Assembly (NCBI GenBank): GCA_028023455.1
Contig: JAQFVV010006208.1
Location: 9,968,963 to 10,032,962 of the forward strand
Direction: 5' to 3'
Length of the DNA stretch: 64,000 bases
From: Epiperipatus broadwayi
Taxonomy: Eukaryota; Onychophora; Udeonychophora; Euonychophora; Peripatidae
The notes beneath the pieces were generated by a model. That model was not told where the DNA came from, ran no database searches, and saw only the letters and a list, made by a program, of their open reading frames with translations. The position numbers and the translations under genes were made by a program. Below, in pieces: positions 1 through 11,400 of the stretch. Position 1 is the stretch's first letter. Each line of letters begins with the position of its first letter.

Positions 1-1674
1 TTTTCTCCGTATTATATATATTATACCGTAGATATCCCCCTCACCCATCTTTGTAATTAATCTAATTGTTTGTGGCTGCTTCATTTAAAATATTGTGCAG
101 ACAAGCTACATAGTTGCATCAAATAACTACCGTAAACCCAAATAATCATTTAATGGTTATTTAATATTTATAAAAATATAAAATTTTAGTCAACTTTTCG
201 TGTAAATTGACATGAATTTTCCACGACTGAATTTTTATTTAAGCTTTACATGAACAAATTATAAATCTTTACTTGACTGATAATTATATTTAAAATAATA
301 TGTGATGGATATGAATGTAGTTACGGCTTTTCTGAACCAATCTAATAATGACAACATTAAAACTAGAATAACAGCATTTTTTTTTTAATGTTTCCTGTAG
401 ATAATTATTTTATATATTAAAAGTGTTATTTAATTAATTGTAATATATGTGCTGATTATATAATTTGAAGTGAAGGGATAAAATTTAAACCAACTACCAA
501 TGAATGTATTGCCTATATAAATGAATTTATTAGGCATTCACGTGATTTCATATTCAATATTGAAACGGGGGGGGGGTGTGAGGCGGATTTCAACTTATTT
601 GTCAACTAAAATGTAAAATATGAATTATCAATAGTCATTCTATTTTATGATAATAATTAAATTCTTTAACTTAATATAGTATAGCTCTTTATTCTAATGT
701 ATTTTAATCGCCATTTTTAAATGTTTTTGGCTTTCGCCTTTACCATTAAAACTTAGGATTCAAAGCTGGAAATAATTTAGTATGCACAGTAGCGTCCCTA
801 AGATCCTGCACTGAGCAACCTTATTTCAATAACACAATATATATATCTTACACATTTATAAAGTAGACCGAGAGACTGACATTTGATGCAAGTTTTTAGA
901 CATAAAGCTAACGTTTACTTTTTACTATTTAGATAAGAATAAATGTCTAATATATTCCTTTCCTATATTAAAAATTAAAGATTTTATTTATTCATTTTTT
1001 TATTTTATTTACTGGAGGCACCTTCATATTTGTGCCCAGGGCATCAAAATCCCAAGAGTACCTGAGTATGCATGTTGCAGCTACCATTAACTCCATTTTA
1101 CTATTCTGGCAAAAACACAAATTCAAAACATTTTAATGTTTTGAATCCAAGTCATCTTGACTGAACAATTACAAAGATCTGACTCTTATTAACTATTTTT
1201 TTAATACCATCAGTTCTTTATTAACTGTAGGCACCCCCCCCCCCCAATCCCCTTTGGTTAATAATGTTAACAACAAATTCAGTTTCTTAACATACTCAAT
1301 CTGTGATAAAACGAGCAATTCTTTAATGTTATTTATTACCAGATGTTAGTGCACTTAAATCTCTATCTCCAAGTAATTTTATGATTTTTGCATTGTTTCT
1401 ATATCTAGTTTTATTAATAAAATTGTTTTTTTTTTAAATTCACATTTAATCAAAGATAGGAAATAAGTTTTTCAGTTTTATTAGTGACAATGACATTTAA
1501 ATGCATTCAGGGATGATAATGACAAATGAAAATTAAAAAGTATGGCATAATGAATTATATCTGTATTTTACCTAATGAATAATGCGACATTAATGTTTCA
1601 TATATATTTGCTTACAATAACCCTTTTAATGCAAAAAATTTTTTTTATTTTAAAAGTGAAGAAGCTTAAGAACG

Positions 1675-1702
1675 CTGATGAAGACTGCAGAACAGTTGAA
1701 AC
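1675..1702 (+). ncRNA. hammerhead ribozyme motif (Penelope-like element type)
   Basis: The core reads CTGATGA, then a hairpin GACTG-CAGAA-CAGTT (stem II, last pair a G-U wobble), then GAAAC. This is the conserved catalytic core of the hammerhead fold with the short stem II seen in Penelope-like retroelements. The sequence just 3' (AAGAAATGCAAAG) resembles that after the core-like remnant at 46938. No linked reverse transcriptase remains nearby, so this is probably a fragment of an element terminus. Stems I and III cannot be judged by eye. Confidence 0.6.
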
Positions 1703-3000
1703 TGAAGAAATGCAAAGAAAGTAAAAGGGAAAAAAATAAGGACATTAATAATGTTTCACAATCTACTTTTTTCATAGATGTACTATGTGACATACATAAG
1801 GTTTTTCCCAGAGTAATGATATATTACATATCAATACAAATATTACTATTTACTAGCTGTTCTTACAGCTTCGTTTCTTAAGAAAATTACCAATTTTTTT
1901 AAATAAATACTATAAAGCAAAAATCGGTAGACTACCAAACGAACTTTTAAAATTTATATATATGTGGGTAAAGGAAAGGATAAAGGATTACTGATGATTT
2001 ACACACAGTAGAGCTTTATTTCTAAATTATTTGTTTTAAAGCTCTAATATTTATCCTGGTTGTTGACTGTAAATTCTTTAATCCTTATTGAAATATTTGA
2101 ATTATACTATATTTATTACTTATGTTCACTACATGCAGATGATCAATCCTTCAGATGTGATTTTTCTAAATTACTTACTATTAAAAGTAATTGCAGTGTG
2201 TTAATGAATTAACAATCAGTCCACTATAATGTCTTAAATAATCCTTCAGATATATTTTTATGAGACTTATATGTACCAGGCGGACCTAAGACTTTTAGCG
2301 TACATATTATGCATGAAGTGATTGTAACACTTCAGGGTGAAGTTTCAATAATGATTTCAATAAAAATATGAATTCTGTAATTTAATTTATATTAACACAT
2401 TATGAATTAATCAAGATATTGAACCATGGTTGATTATTTTATTACCATGCCGACAGACGTCAAGAGGTTAGTCGCTGCATATCTTTGAAAGACCGTGATT
2501 AATTCCTGTCTTTATGCGCCACTCCCAGAAAGAGAAATTTCCCATCTGAAAGGGTATACAACTCTAATGCCCGATAGAATAGTATCCTATTATGCTATGC
2601 TCAGTTCTCTTTTATCTCAGGTTATAAAAAAAGTTTAAAGCCGTTTTCGTAGATATACACTTTGTTATATTAAAGAAAAAAAATAAATGAAACACGCAAT
2701 GAAATAAGTTGTAAAATATTTATTAACACATATCAATTAATATTTATTAAATCCCATTAACTCACCCTAATTGTATAAATAAAAGAAAAATAACATATTA
2801 TTTAATCCGCTGTCCCTTAATTCACTAAAATGTTTGAATGAAGTAGTCTGAGTTCTATACCCACACGTATATATTAGGCATTATCAGAAATTATATCAAT
2901 TAGTCAATGAAAGTTCAAAGTTGCCTGATTATTTTCACTTCTTATGAATGTCTCGGGTTTGAATTTTCAGACCGCTTGCCTCACATATAGCTTCGCAGGT

Positions 3001-3219
3001 TGATTTGCTTGTTTCCTCCATTTAAAAAGAAAAGTTCTTGTAGATACTTTTAAGATAACTATGAATTGGTTGACTTGCTTGTTTCTACCATTAAAAAAAA
3101 AATTTATTGTTGATACCGTTAGATAAATATGAATTGGTTGACTTGCTTGTTTCTACCATTAAAAAAAAATTTATTGTTGATACTTTTAGATAAATATGAA
3201 TTGGTTGACTTGCTTGTTT
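3001..3219 (+). repeat. minisatellite, about 68-bp unit, 3.2 copies
   Basis: Units begin at 3001, 3071 and 3139, with a partial unit at 3206. Each starts TGACTTGCTTGTTTCTACC (first unit variant) and ends with GATAAATATGAATTGGT. The second and third units are nearly identical, the first is more diverged, and the units differ mainly in the length of an internal A run. Confidence 0.9.
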
Positions 3220-4308
3220 TTGGCTATATATAGCTTTTATTCATTTTTTCCTTCTCCTCTTGTCAAAGATGATAATCAGATGACATCTGTGGCTGGTTTT
3301 AAATTTGGCCATTCTTTGGTTATTAAGGACTTTTGTATAAGTCCATAGATAGTTTAGTGAGCTAACCCATAGATGTCGGATTTCAAGGAGCAGAAACAGT
3401 GGGTTTTAACACAGCATCCTGATTATCTCCTTCATAACCAAAATATTTATTAATACCATTTTTATAGAATTTCAATAACTTCCTCAAAGAAATTCAAGTT
3501 TGTTCTATTTCTTTATATTAATCTTGCTGTGAGCTGCTTTATATATATATACGCACATCTTCTCTATTTACTTTAAAACAAGAGTCATTTTTCTCCTTCC
3601 TCAATTTTCAAAGAGAGAAAAAAATCAATAGCTCATACTCTTTAAAAAAAAAAGAAAACTGTTCATCTCTTTTCAGTTTAAAACGATTGCATATTTCTCC
3701 CAACTTTAAGACAACTTTAACAACTATCATTTACTACCAAAACTGATCACTTCCTTTTCCTTTAACAGTAATCAAAGAAAACTGATCTTAGTAGCATTAA
3801 TGACTACATCGCTTTTCTTCTATTAACCATAATAAAAAAAAAAACAACTCTGACCTATAAATATTGTTTCACTCGTTTTTATATTTCAATTTCTGACCAA
3901 AGAGGAAAAAAAATCTATCCAAAAATAATTGTGATTTGAGATAGCAATAAATCTCACCTAGACGATTTTAAGTCATTAACAAAAAAAAAAAGATTAACAA
4001 TTATTTATTCCATCAAACACCTCTTTTTCTGAGACAATCTAAGATGCAGATTACATAAAAAAAAACCAGTTCGTAATCCACAGTCCTTAGAAATATGTGT
4101 AAAAGTGTTTTGTGTTTACACAGCCATTCTCACACGTGTACATTTTATCTATTAATCGTTTTCACATCTTTCTTAACAGTTTTTCTCTCTTTTATTTTAC
4201 AGAAATAAAACTAAATAACTGAATATATTAATTATTTAATAATAAGAAAACATAATACATTAAAATATCATCTCTTATAACTCTACATTAATTATCCATA
4301 AACTATAT

Positions 4309-4648
4309 CAGGGGTCCCCAACCTTTTTGCACTTAAGAGCACATTCTATAATACCGGCCAGGTGGCGGCACCATTTATTTTTTCAACCAGATGGCGGGCA
4401 CCACTTATTTTTTCAATGTAAATTTATAGTTGGATATTGTTAATAATTACACATAATGTACAAAAAATATTTATTTCAAAAAGAAAATTTTAACATATAA
4501 TTAACTTTTATATTTTTACGCTGTAAAAGTATAGTATGCCCCTCAATTTGATTACAATATAATTAAATTTATTTGTATCAGATAAATAATTTTTTATCGT
4601 GTTCAGATAGTGGCGGGCACACGTAAAATGGTCTGCGGGCACCATACA
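4309..4648 (+). mobile_element. non-autonomous hAT-like element, 3' end truncated
   Basis: It begins CAGGGGTCCCCAACC, a typical hAT terminal sequence, followed by GGCGGCACC and GGCGGGCACC blocks. It ends near a GGTCTGCGGGCACC block that looks like the inner side of the opposite terminus. The final inverted-repeat bases are missing, so no 8-bp target duplication can be shown. The interior is AT-rich and has no coding sequence. Confidence 0.6.
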
Positions 4649-5369
4649 TCTATATATAAAAGGAAAATTTTTTTTTTTTAATTAAAGAATATATATGTAT
4701 GGGAAATGAGAACATATATATATATATATTTTGATGTATAAAGATTTATTAACAACAATAACAAAAGTAAACTAAAGTGAAATAAAATTTATGTCTAGAT
4801 TTAAATCTAAGATTCTATTGCATTTCTTATATGTTAAAATAAAATTTTAATTAGTGGCTAAGCAGATTAATTTTTGCTAGCTTATGCAATAGAGGGACTA
4901 TAAGCTTTATATGTCTTAATAATCTCTAGGGTAGCCATTCTACGGTGTTTTAACCATTAATTAACGAATAATCAAGCAGGATTACGATAGAATTATGTAC
5001 TTAACTATATCAAAGTTACAATCATGAATAGATGACCATCATATACTTAGAATTATGACAGACTGCACACTTGGAATCTCTGGCATTAAAATGTATATAA
5101 GGAAAATGTGAAGCTTGGTGCTAGGTCATAAAACAGGAGTGTATCGCATGATAAAGCGGAGATGGGGTCACATGGACCATGAATGAATGTCTTCTCCTAC
5201 AACCAGTAACAAATGGATTACTACCAAGCAGGAATGAGCATTTTCATTGACAATAATGGCAAGGATCCTCTGAGTATGAAAATATGAGATATGTTGGCCC
5301 TTAGCATGAGCATATCTAGGAATACTCGGTAAATCCATTTCCCCCAAGCAGAAATGTTCAGTGGATTGT

Positions 5370-5965
5370 TCTGAAAAAGAAAATTATACTATTACACATA
5401 TCTTGGTCTAATTATTAAATACTGATGGAAACGTAGTGGATGAAATTAATCATAGAATTAAATTTGGATATAGAGCTTTTGATAGAAATAATATTAAAAG
5501 AAAATATATTTACATGTTTGAAAAGAACAGTTTTTAATAAATGCACTTTACTAGTTTTTATTTGTAGATCTGCGACTTAAACATAACAGAAGACTAATAA
5601 ATTTAAGAGACTTCAAATAATTCAATGAAATATGTAGAGTTGGGTGTTGGGAAAGAAGAAATCAGAAGCAAAATATATGATTGAGTGATCAGAAGTATTA
5701 TTTACATTATTGAAAGAATTAAGAAACTGAAATAAAACTGAGCTGGACATATTGCTAGAAGAGATGATGATAGATGGACAATTGAAGTCTTCATTTGGAT
5801 CCTAAAAGATTGTAATAGACTTAGAAAGAGATCATATATGAAATGAATGAATGAAATAAGAATTTTGTTGGTGTGATGCAGCAAAAAGAGGTTACATATA
5901 GGATAAAAGCTAAATTAAATTTGGAGAGTCCTTCATCCTGCAGTGAATCGTAGATATTTTAGTGA
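5370..5965 (+). pseudogene. non-LTR retrotransposon C-terminal fragment
   Basis: Broken frames encode a YTYLGLIIN segment followed by INHRIKFGYRAFDR, the region after the reverse-transcriptase palm. They are followed by the C-terminal stretch around 5700-5850, GHIARRDDDRWTIEV in type. The same terminal block recurs at 6898-7310, 20193-20490, 39214-39380 and, reversed, at 47740-48860. Several stops and frameshifts show that it is dead. Confidence 0.7.
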
Positions 5966-6378
5966 GTGTACTACTAGTAGAGCAGTTTTTTTGTATTTCT
6001 TAAGAGTATGGTATCAATTCCAATATTATAGTTAATGCTTTAGTTTGAGACAAACTTGTTAGTAAAAATGGTACAGGTAATGTAGACTGCCAAAGTATTG
6101 TTTATAAAAAATGTTTTAATCATCCTGATGATTAAAATCATGTCTAATGATGCATTTATTTATAAAAATGGTTGAGGGAAGAATTAAATTAAAGAAAGTA
6201 AATACCATATTTTGGAATGGTAGAAGTTTTTATAGAATCAATATTTATAAAGTGATAACAAATATATGTGTAATTTGGATTTAGGTTTGGTGTTATGATT
6301 TATTGCATCTAAGAGGATTAAATTATTTTATGACAAATTTATTTAACAATTTTTACTTTATTTTTAAAATACAAATCT

Positions 6379-6524
6379 AAAATCAGTCAACATTTAGACA
6401 ATCCCAATATCAATAACTATCAACAATTTCAATCTGTTGTCAAGGCTAATGAGATTGCCTTGACAACAGATTGAAATTGTTGACTGTTATTGATATTGAG
6501 ATTGTCTTAATGTTCTGATTTTTA
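6379..6524. repeat. foldback hairpin, 68-bp arms
   Basis: The arms 6379-6446 and 6457-6524 are inverted copies, with the inner 27 bases (around TCAATCTGTTGTCAAGGC) perfectly paired and the outer part about 85 percent identical by eye. The loop is ten bases. There is no coding sequence. It is probably a small MITE that is all terminal inverted repeat. Confidence 0.85.
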
Positions 6525-6897
6525 ATGATTCCTTATAAACCCATTTAGCCTGGAGCATTATTACACTCGATATGATACAAAGTATGAATGAAACACTGTA
6601 ATTATTAGTTTTTTGTCACATTTATTTATTGGATAATATTCCTGAATATACTTGCAGTATTACAGGCACAATAAAGCGTCCAATTTAGAGAAAACAAAAG
6701 TTGAAGGAAATAATTGCATGAAAAGAGAATTTTGTAAACAAAAGGTGATATCCAATAGAAAAATACTGGCTGATCCTATATTCCAAATACTGAAAACATA
6801 ATAGTGAAAAAGTGGATAAATAGTCTTAATATTTAGTCAAATAATTTATGTAATCATAATATTAGCATCTGCATTTATGTTTATTTATATTAATAAT

Positions 6898-7310
6898 TGA
6901 TGGAAGAGCATTACAGACTTCAGACCACTCAATGAAGTATGGAGAGATATATGTTGGGAGTAACAAGAAGAGACTGAAAATTAAATACAAGGGTGAGGGA
7001 ACAAACAGGCATTACTGACATCATCGAAAGAATTAAAAGACTGAAATGGAGTTGAGCTGGACATATTGCTAGAAGAGGTGATAATAGATGGACAGTCAAA
7101 AAATATAATATATACACGGCAGTGATAGTAAGTAAATTATATTATAGATGGACAGTTGAAATCTTGAACTGGATTCCCAAGAGATTGTTAAAATACCTAG
7201 AAAGTGATCATATGTGAGATAGATGGATGAAATAAGGAAGTACGCTTGGGTGATGTTGGAAAAGAGAAGCTAGAAATCGGAGATGGATTGAACTTGGGGA
7301 GATCATAAAA
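6898..7310 (+). pseudogene. non-LTR retrotransposon C-terminal fragment with internal duplication
   Basis: It is a degraded copy of the LINE 3' end seen at 20193. It contains the conserved blocks for the AGHIARR and NRWT segments in shifted frames. Near 7084-7155 the sequence ATAGATGGACAGT occurs twice around a short AT-rich insert, so the copy has been interrupted or duplicated there. Confidence 0.65.
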
Positions 7311-7734
7311 TTGTTATTACTGGTTTATTAATTCATTTAACTATTTATTGAATGGATTAAGAAATAGGTTAGCAGAGATTTGTGCAAACCAAAGATTTGA
7401 TAGAAAATGATGAAAGTTGTCCCATGCAGGATGGAGAAATGAAGGATAATGATAATTTATAGACATCAAATTCATAATGAAGGATCTACTGTACATTAAT
7501 TATGCATATAAAATTCACATTATTTGATTAATATTTGCTCTTTCAGGATACATCACTATTTATAAATTTGAAATATATGATCGTAAAAGTTCAATGTAAT
7601 TTATTAACTTCAATATTTATGGCTCTTATATTACTTAGAAATTGTTTTTAGTTTTTTTATTTTTATACCTGACTAGATTCATGGCATTCATTATTTTGCC
7701 AGTCCTTACATTACAATCGGGCAGAAGATTTTTT

Positions 7735-7912
7735 TTTTTTAATCTATTAGCTAATCCAGCTGTTCTTAACTGGAAGATAAAATAAGGATAAAAGCTCACC
7801 ATCTGACTATTGTCAAGTCTGATGAATAATGCCTTTTTCATTGTTCCTCTATGGGTGGAGAAAAATGTTGAAGAGGCCCTTGTTCTGAAATAGACTATTT
7901 AAAAACTTATTT
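7735..7912 (+). repeat. SINE-like dispersed repeat, 3' body
   Basis: This segment resembles 23880-24035: both contain CTGATGAATAAT, a GTGGAG(A/G)A block, GAGGCCCTTGTT / GAGACCTTTGTT and a final TTTAAAAACTTA. It lacks the tRNA-like head seen at the other copy and is probably 5' truncated. Confidence 0.5.
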
Positions 7913-8374
7913 TGATATGTATTTATAATCATTCAAATTAAACATATATATAATGAATTATTTGTTTATATAGCACTATGTTTTAATCTGTAACAATCAT
8001 TAGCGCTTACTCCACTACACATGGGCTGTAAACTAATAAACACTTGTAAGGAATACTTTCCTTTTCAAACATAAGATAAAATCTTTTGAAAAGATAGAAT
8101 GAATCCACTCTACCTTTTTAATCTAAATGTATATGTATAGGCAAATCTTAAGCATTTGAACATGGGAGCATGAAGATATCAATTAGTCACTTTTAATTCC
8201 AGTTGCTATGCTTTAATTATTGATGTCTGCGGAATTTTTTACAATTTACGGCACTTCAGTATCAGATGTAATTTTTTTGAGTTATTTATTTATATAGTGC
8301 TCTATTTGTATAGCTACTACTAAATTTTACAAATTTATTGTTTTAAAATAAGTATTTTTTTTTCTTTTCTTTAG

Positions 8375-8492
8375 CATTGCATGCCAAACATGGTTTTGTA
8401 TGGACTGATGGTCGCTGTATTTTTCTTATGCCACTATCTATCGGAGCAGGAATTCTCAGCTGTGATTTACCGCTTTTATTAGCAGAATATGA
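8375..8492 (+). CDS. WDCP: WDCP exon A (first exon recognised)
   Basis: A pyrimidine-rich acceptor (TTCTTTAG) precedes the exon and a GTGAGT donor follows it. The exon enters with the last two bases of a split codon and leaves with two bases of the next. It encodes a first propeller strand pair containing HGFVWTDG and LAEYE, matching the human HGLAWTDG and GQFE segments. A short upstream exon carrying the initiator methionine must exist because the frame enters in phase 1; it was not found between 1 and 8374. Confidence 0.85.
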
Positions 8493-11400
8493 GTGAGTAT
8501 TAATTCTCTTTCCAAAATAATTAGTAAATATTGTCAAATTCGTTATTTAAGTGAATATCTTTAATATATGTAACAATTTCGGATCATAAAGTTTGGTATT
8601 TCTTTTTTTGATTCTGTGTTTTTCAACTTTTTTTTTTTTTTTTGAAAGCAAATTTTAAATTCACATTATTTTGTTCACATTAAACCCTTTTTAAAAACAT
8701 TATATATTTATATATTATGATTTGTATCTACAACTGATCTTCTAAACTTTATATTGTAATTTAAACATAAAAATTTGTAAAGTTATTACTTGTTTTGTTT
8801 ATTTTCACTGAGCAAAAAACTTTCATATAGATTAAATTAGATTATAAAGTAATTTGTGTTTGCAATATGAAATTACTCTTATTGATAATCAAATGTTATG
8901 ACTTGACTCGAATTACAGTATTATCTTAATATTAGTATGTAAAATTCACTAAGTTGCAGTATTTTAAGAGATATCTGCTATTCACTGTTTTTATTCATTT
9001 GAAAGTTTTTATGGATAAATATGCAGTTATGCATGTTGATTATTTTCTGTTTAATATGATATTTGACTAGTTTTGAATACTACAATGTTGGTAATTGAAA
9101 ATCTTAAACCATTTTCAAGATTTCCGTATCATGTTCATTCAATTAAATATCATAATATAATACATAATTATATTTTTGAAAGTGGTTATCACAACTTTTT
9201 GATGTCATTTTAGTCATTAGAGGTAAAACAAAGATTGTGGTAGATGATTTTTATTTGCTTCCCTTCCTGCGAGATTTCTAGGTAATTATTTATAAAGCAG
9301 TTTCTGAATTAGTGTTTTAATAGAGAAATGATTTTTAATAAATTATTGCTATTAAATGTTGAATTTCACTTTTAGTTACTCTTGGTTTATTGTAAAAGAT
9401 TATAAATTGAAATGAAATTATTTTTGATATTTCTATTATTAATCATTGCTAGATAGATCAGATTTAATCAGAAGAATTTGAATAACCTGTTATTGTTTTA
9501 TTATTTATCTTGATTTGCTACAAACTTTAAATTATTAGGAATTTTAAACTTCTCTCTCGATATTATAATATATAAAATGAAAAGTGTATGAAGCGCTTGA
9601 AAGAGAAGCTGTACAGAGTGCAAAAAAATATTAAACGCTAAGCACTTTCGAGGCCGTTTGCCTCATATTCATAGCGATAATGCGAAGTGCAGAGCATAAA
9701 TACACCTACAATACAGCAAAGAAAAATAACAATTCTTCAACATTCTTAGAACATTTCAAGAAGATAGGCCATATATTTGAACCCTCCAATCCCAAAATAA
9801 GTTACATAGAGATTAATGACATCAAACAGAAAATTAGAGAAGCGTACTTCATTAATGGTAACAATAACTCTATCAATAGACGTGACGCCTGATTTGACAT
9901 TTCTAAACATTGGGCTAACTAAATCATTTGCATATACACCTAGGTCTCGTTTTATGCGGATTATTTTAATGCAATTTTGAAGTTATGCAATTCATGTTTC
10001 TTCTTAATATCTTTCATATTTCACTATATTTATTAGATATCAAGAAATTTAAATTATTAATAACTTATTTTTTCTTGAAATACTTTTTTTTTTTTTTCCA
10101 AAAATATAACGTTATATTAGCAGCTAACATGAATATGGCCTGAAGCTGTATTTAGAAACTTAGCTTCTATGTAAATAACCGATTTATACTAATGAGTAAA
10201 TAATCATAATAGATTTATACTTACATATAAAAATACCGCAATAAATATTCAAAAAATTTAAACTTTTAAAACATATTTTCTTATATATAACAGAAATAAA
10301 TAATCTTTTAGATTTTTAAAATAAAAAACGGAGATTTTATAAACTGAAAATAATCTTTCTAATGATAATGTATAATCTTTTTGTTTTGATTGCTGTCTCA
10401 TTTTTTTAATATAGAAACAGAAAGCCATTAACACAGCTCAAGACTGAAAATGGCGCTAGTTGTGCATCACATCACAAATAAAAATAAAGTGGCTAACAGG
10501 TTTCTCTGGGCATAATTGCTGAGAGATTCTTGATTTCATTTAAGGAGAAGCCACAATACATCACATCACATCGAATCTGATTTCTTTCCAGTTTACAAAT
10601 GAACACTAGCGGTAATGATTAAAATATGTATGAAAAATGTAAAATTAAATACTGTAGTAAAAAAAAAAGTAAAAAAAGTTTGTCTTGTATTAATTTTTTT
10701 GAAATATTTGAAATTTTTTATTAGTCATACTTTATTTGCTTATTTTTTTAATACAAATTTTAAAGTAATTTTTTCTTGTTGTTTTGCTTTTATGCGAATT
10801 CTGAGAATTACAGCACCTATCCCCCATTTTTCAAGGTAAATTAAGTCTATTTTTGTGCGATTTTTTTTAATGCGGGTTTTCTGTGGAACCTATCTACCAC
10901 ATAAAACGAGACCCAGGTGTACTTTGCATATCGCCTTTATTTCTCTGTTCTGTATTTTGCATTATCGCTATGAATATGAGGCAAACGGCCTCGAAAGCGC
11001 TTAGCGTTTAATATTTTTTGAACTCTGTATAGTTTCTTTTTCAAGTGCTTCATATGCTTTTAATTTTATATATTACAAATTTTTTAAAAAATTACAATAA
11101 AGCAGATAAATTTGATTTGAAAGTTTCAGTCTCTAGTTAGAAAATTGTACAATATATCATGCATTTTCTTTTTAAATTAGTTGTAGGTAATGTCAAATTT
11201 AAAATCATTAATGAAATAAATCAAGCATGCACAGTAATTATTGGTTTGTTAAATGTAAAAGGCTTTACTACTTCATAATAAGCATTAACATTTATAAATG
11301 GTAATATTTATTAAAAGTACATTTTACCATCTTTTTTCTATTCAGTTACACTTTATTACTAGTTTTCTATTACATTTTTTAAAGTTTTTTGCCAGAGTAA

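Larger units (their letters stand above)
1..8374. other. 5' flank or first intron of the WDCP-like gene
   Basis: This stretch is AT-rich and has no convincing host coding sequence. It holds the repeats listed separately: a hammerhead motif, a minisatellite, a hAT fragment, two LINE fragments, a foldback and part of a SINE-like repeat. A GC-richer patch at about 2440-2610 and short patches at 740-830 and 1010-1090 look like old repeat sequence but were not assigned. The exon with the WDCP start codon could lie here or further upstream. Confidence 0.5.
9570..11075. repeat. inverted repeat disrupted by a Tigger insertion
   Basis: Arms at about 9572-9680 and 10962-11070 are inverted copies; the block around CGAGGCCGTTTGCCTCATA and CATAGCGATAATGC is identical apart from one or two bases. 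The left arm runs into Penelope-like coding sequence (9680-9892). A Tigger deletion derivative occupies 9936-10919 between the arms, so the inverted repeat is older than that insertion. Confidence 0.75.

Noticed and set aside
1678-1881. 67-codon protein starting within the hammerhead motif
   Set aside because: Lysine-rich translation of A-rich DNA with no known domain; the ribozyme reading explains the conserved bases better.
1-8374. A WDCP start exon upstream of 8375
   Set aside because: Looked for a short ATG exon ending in phase 1 with similarity to the human N-terminus; none could be recognised by eye, so no start is annotated.
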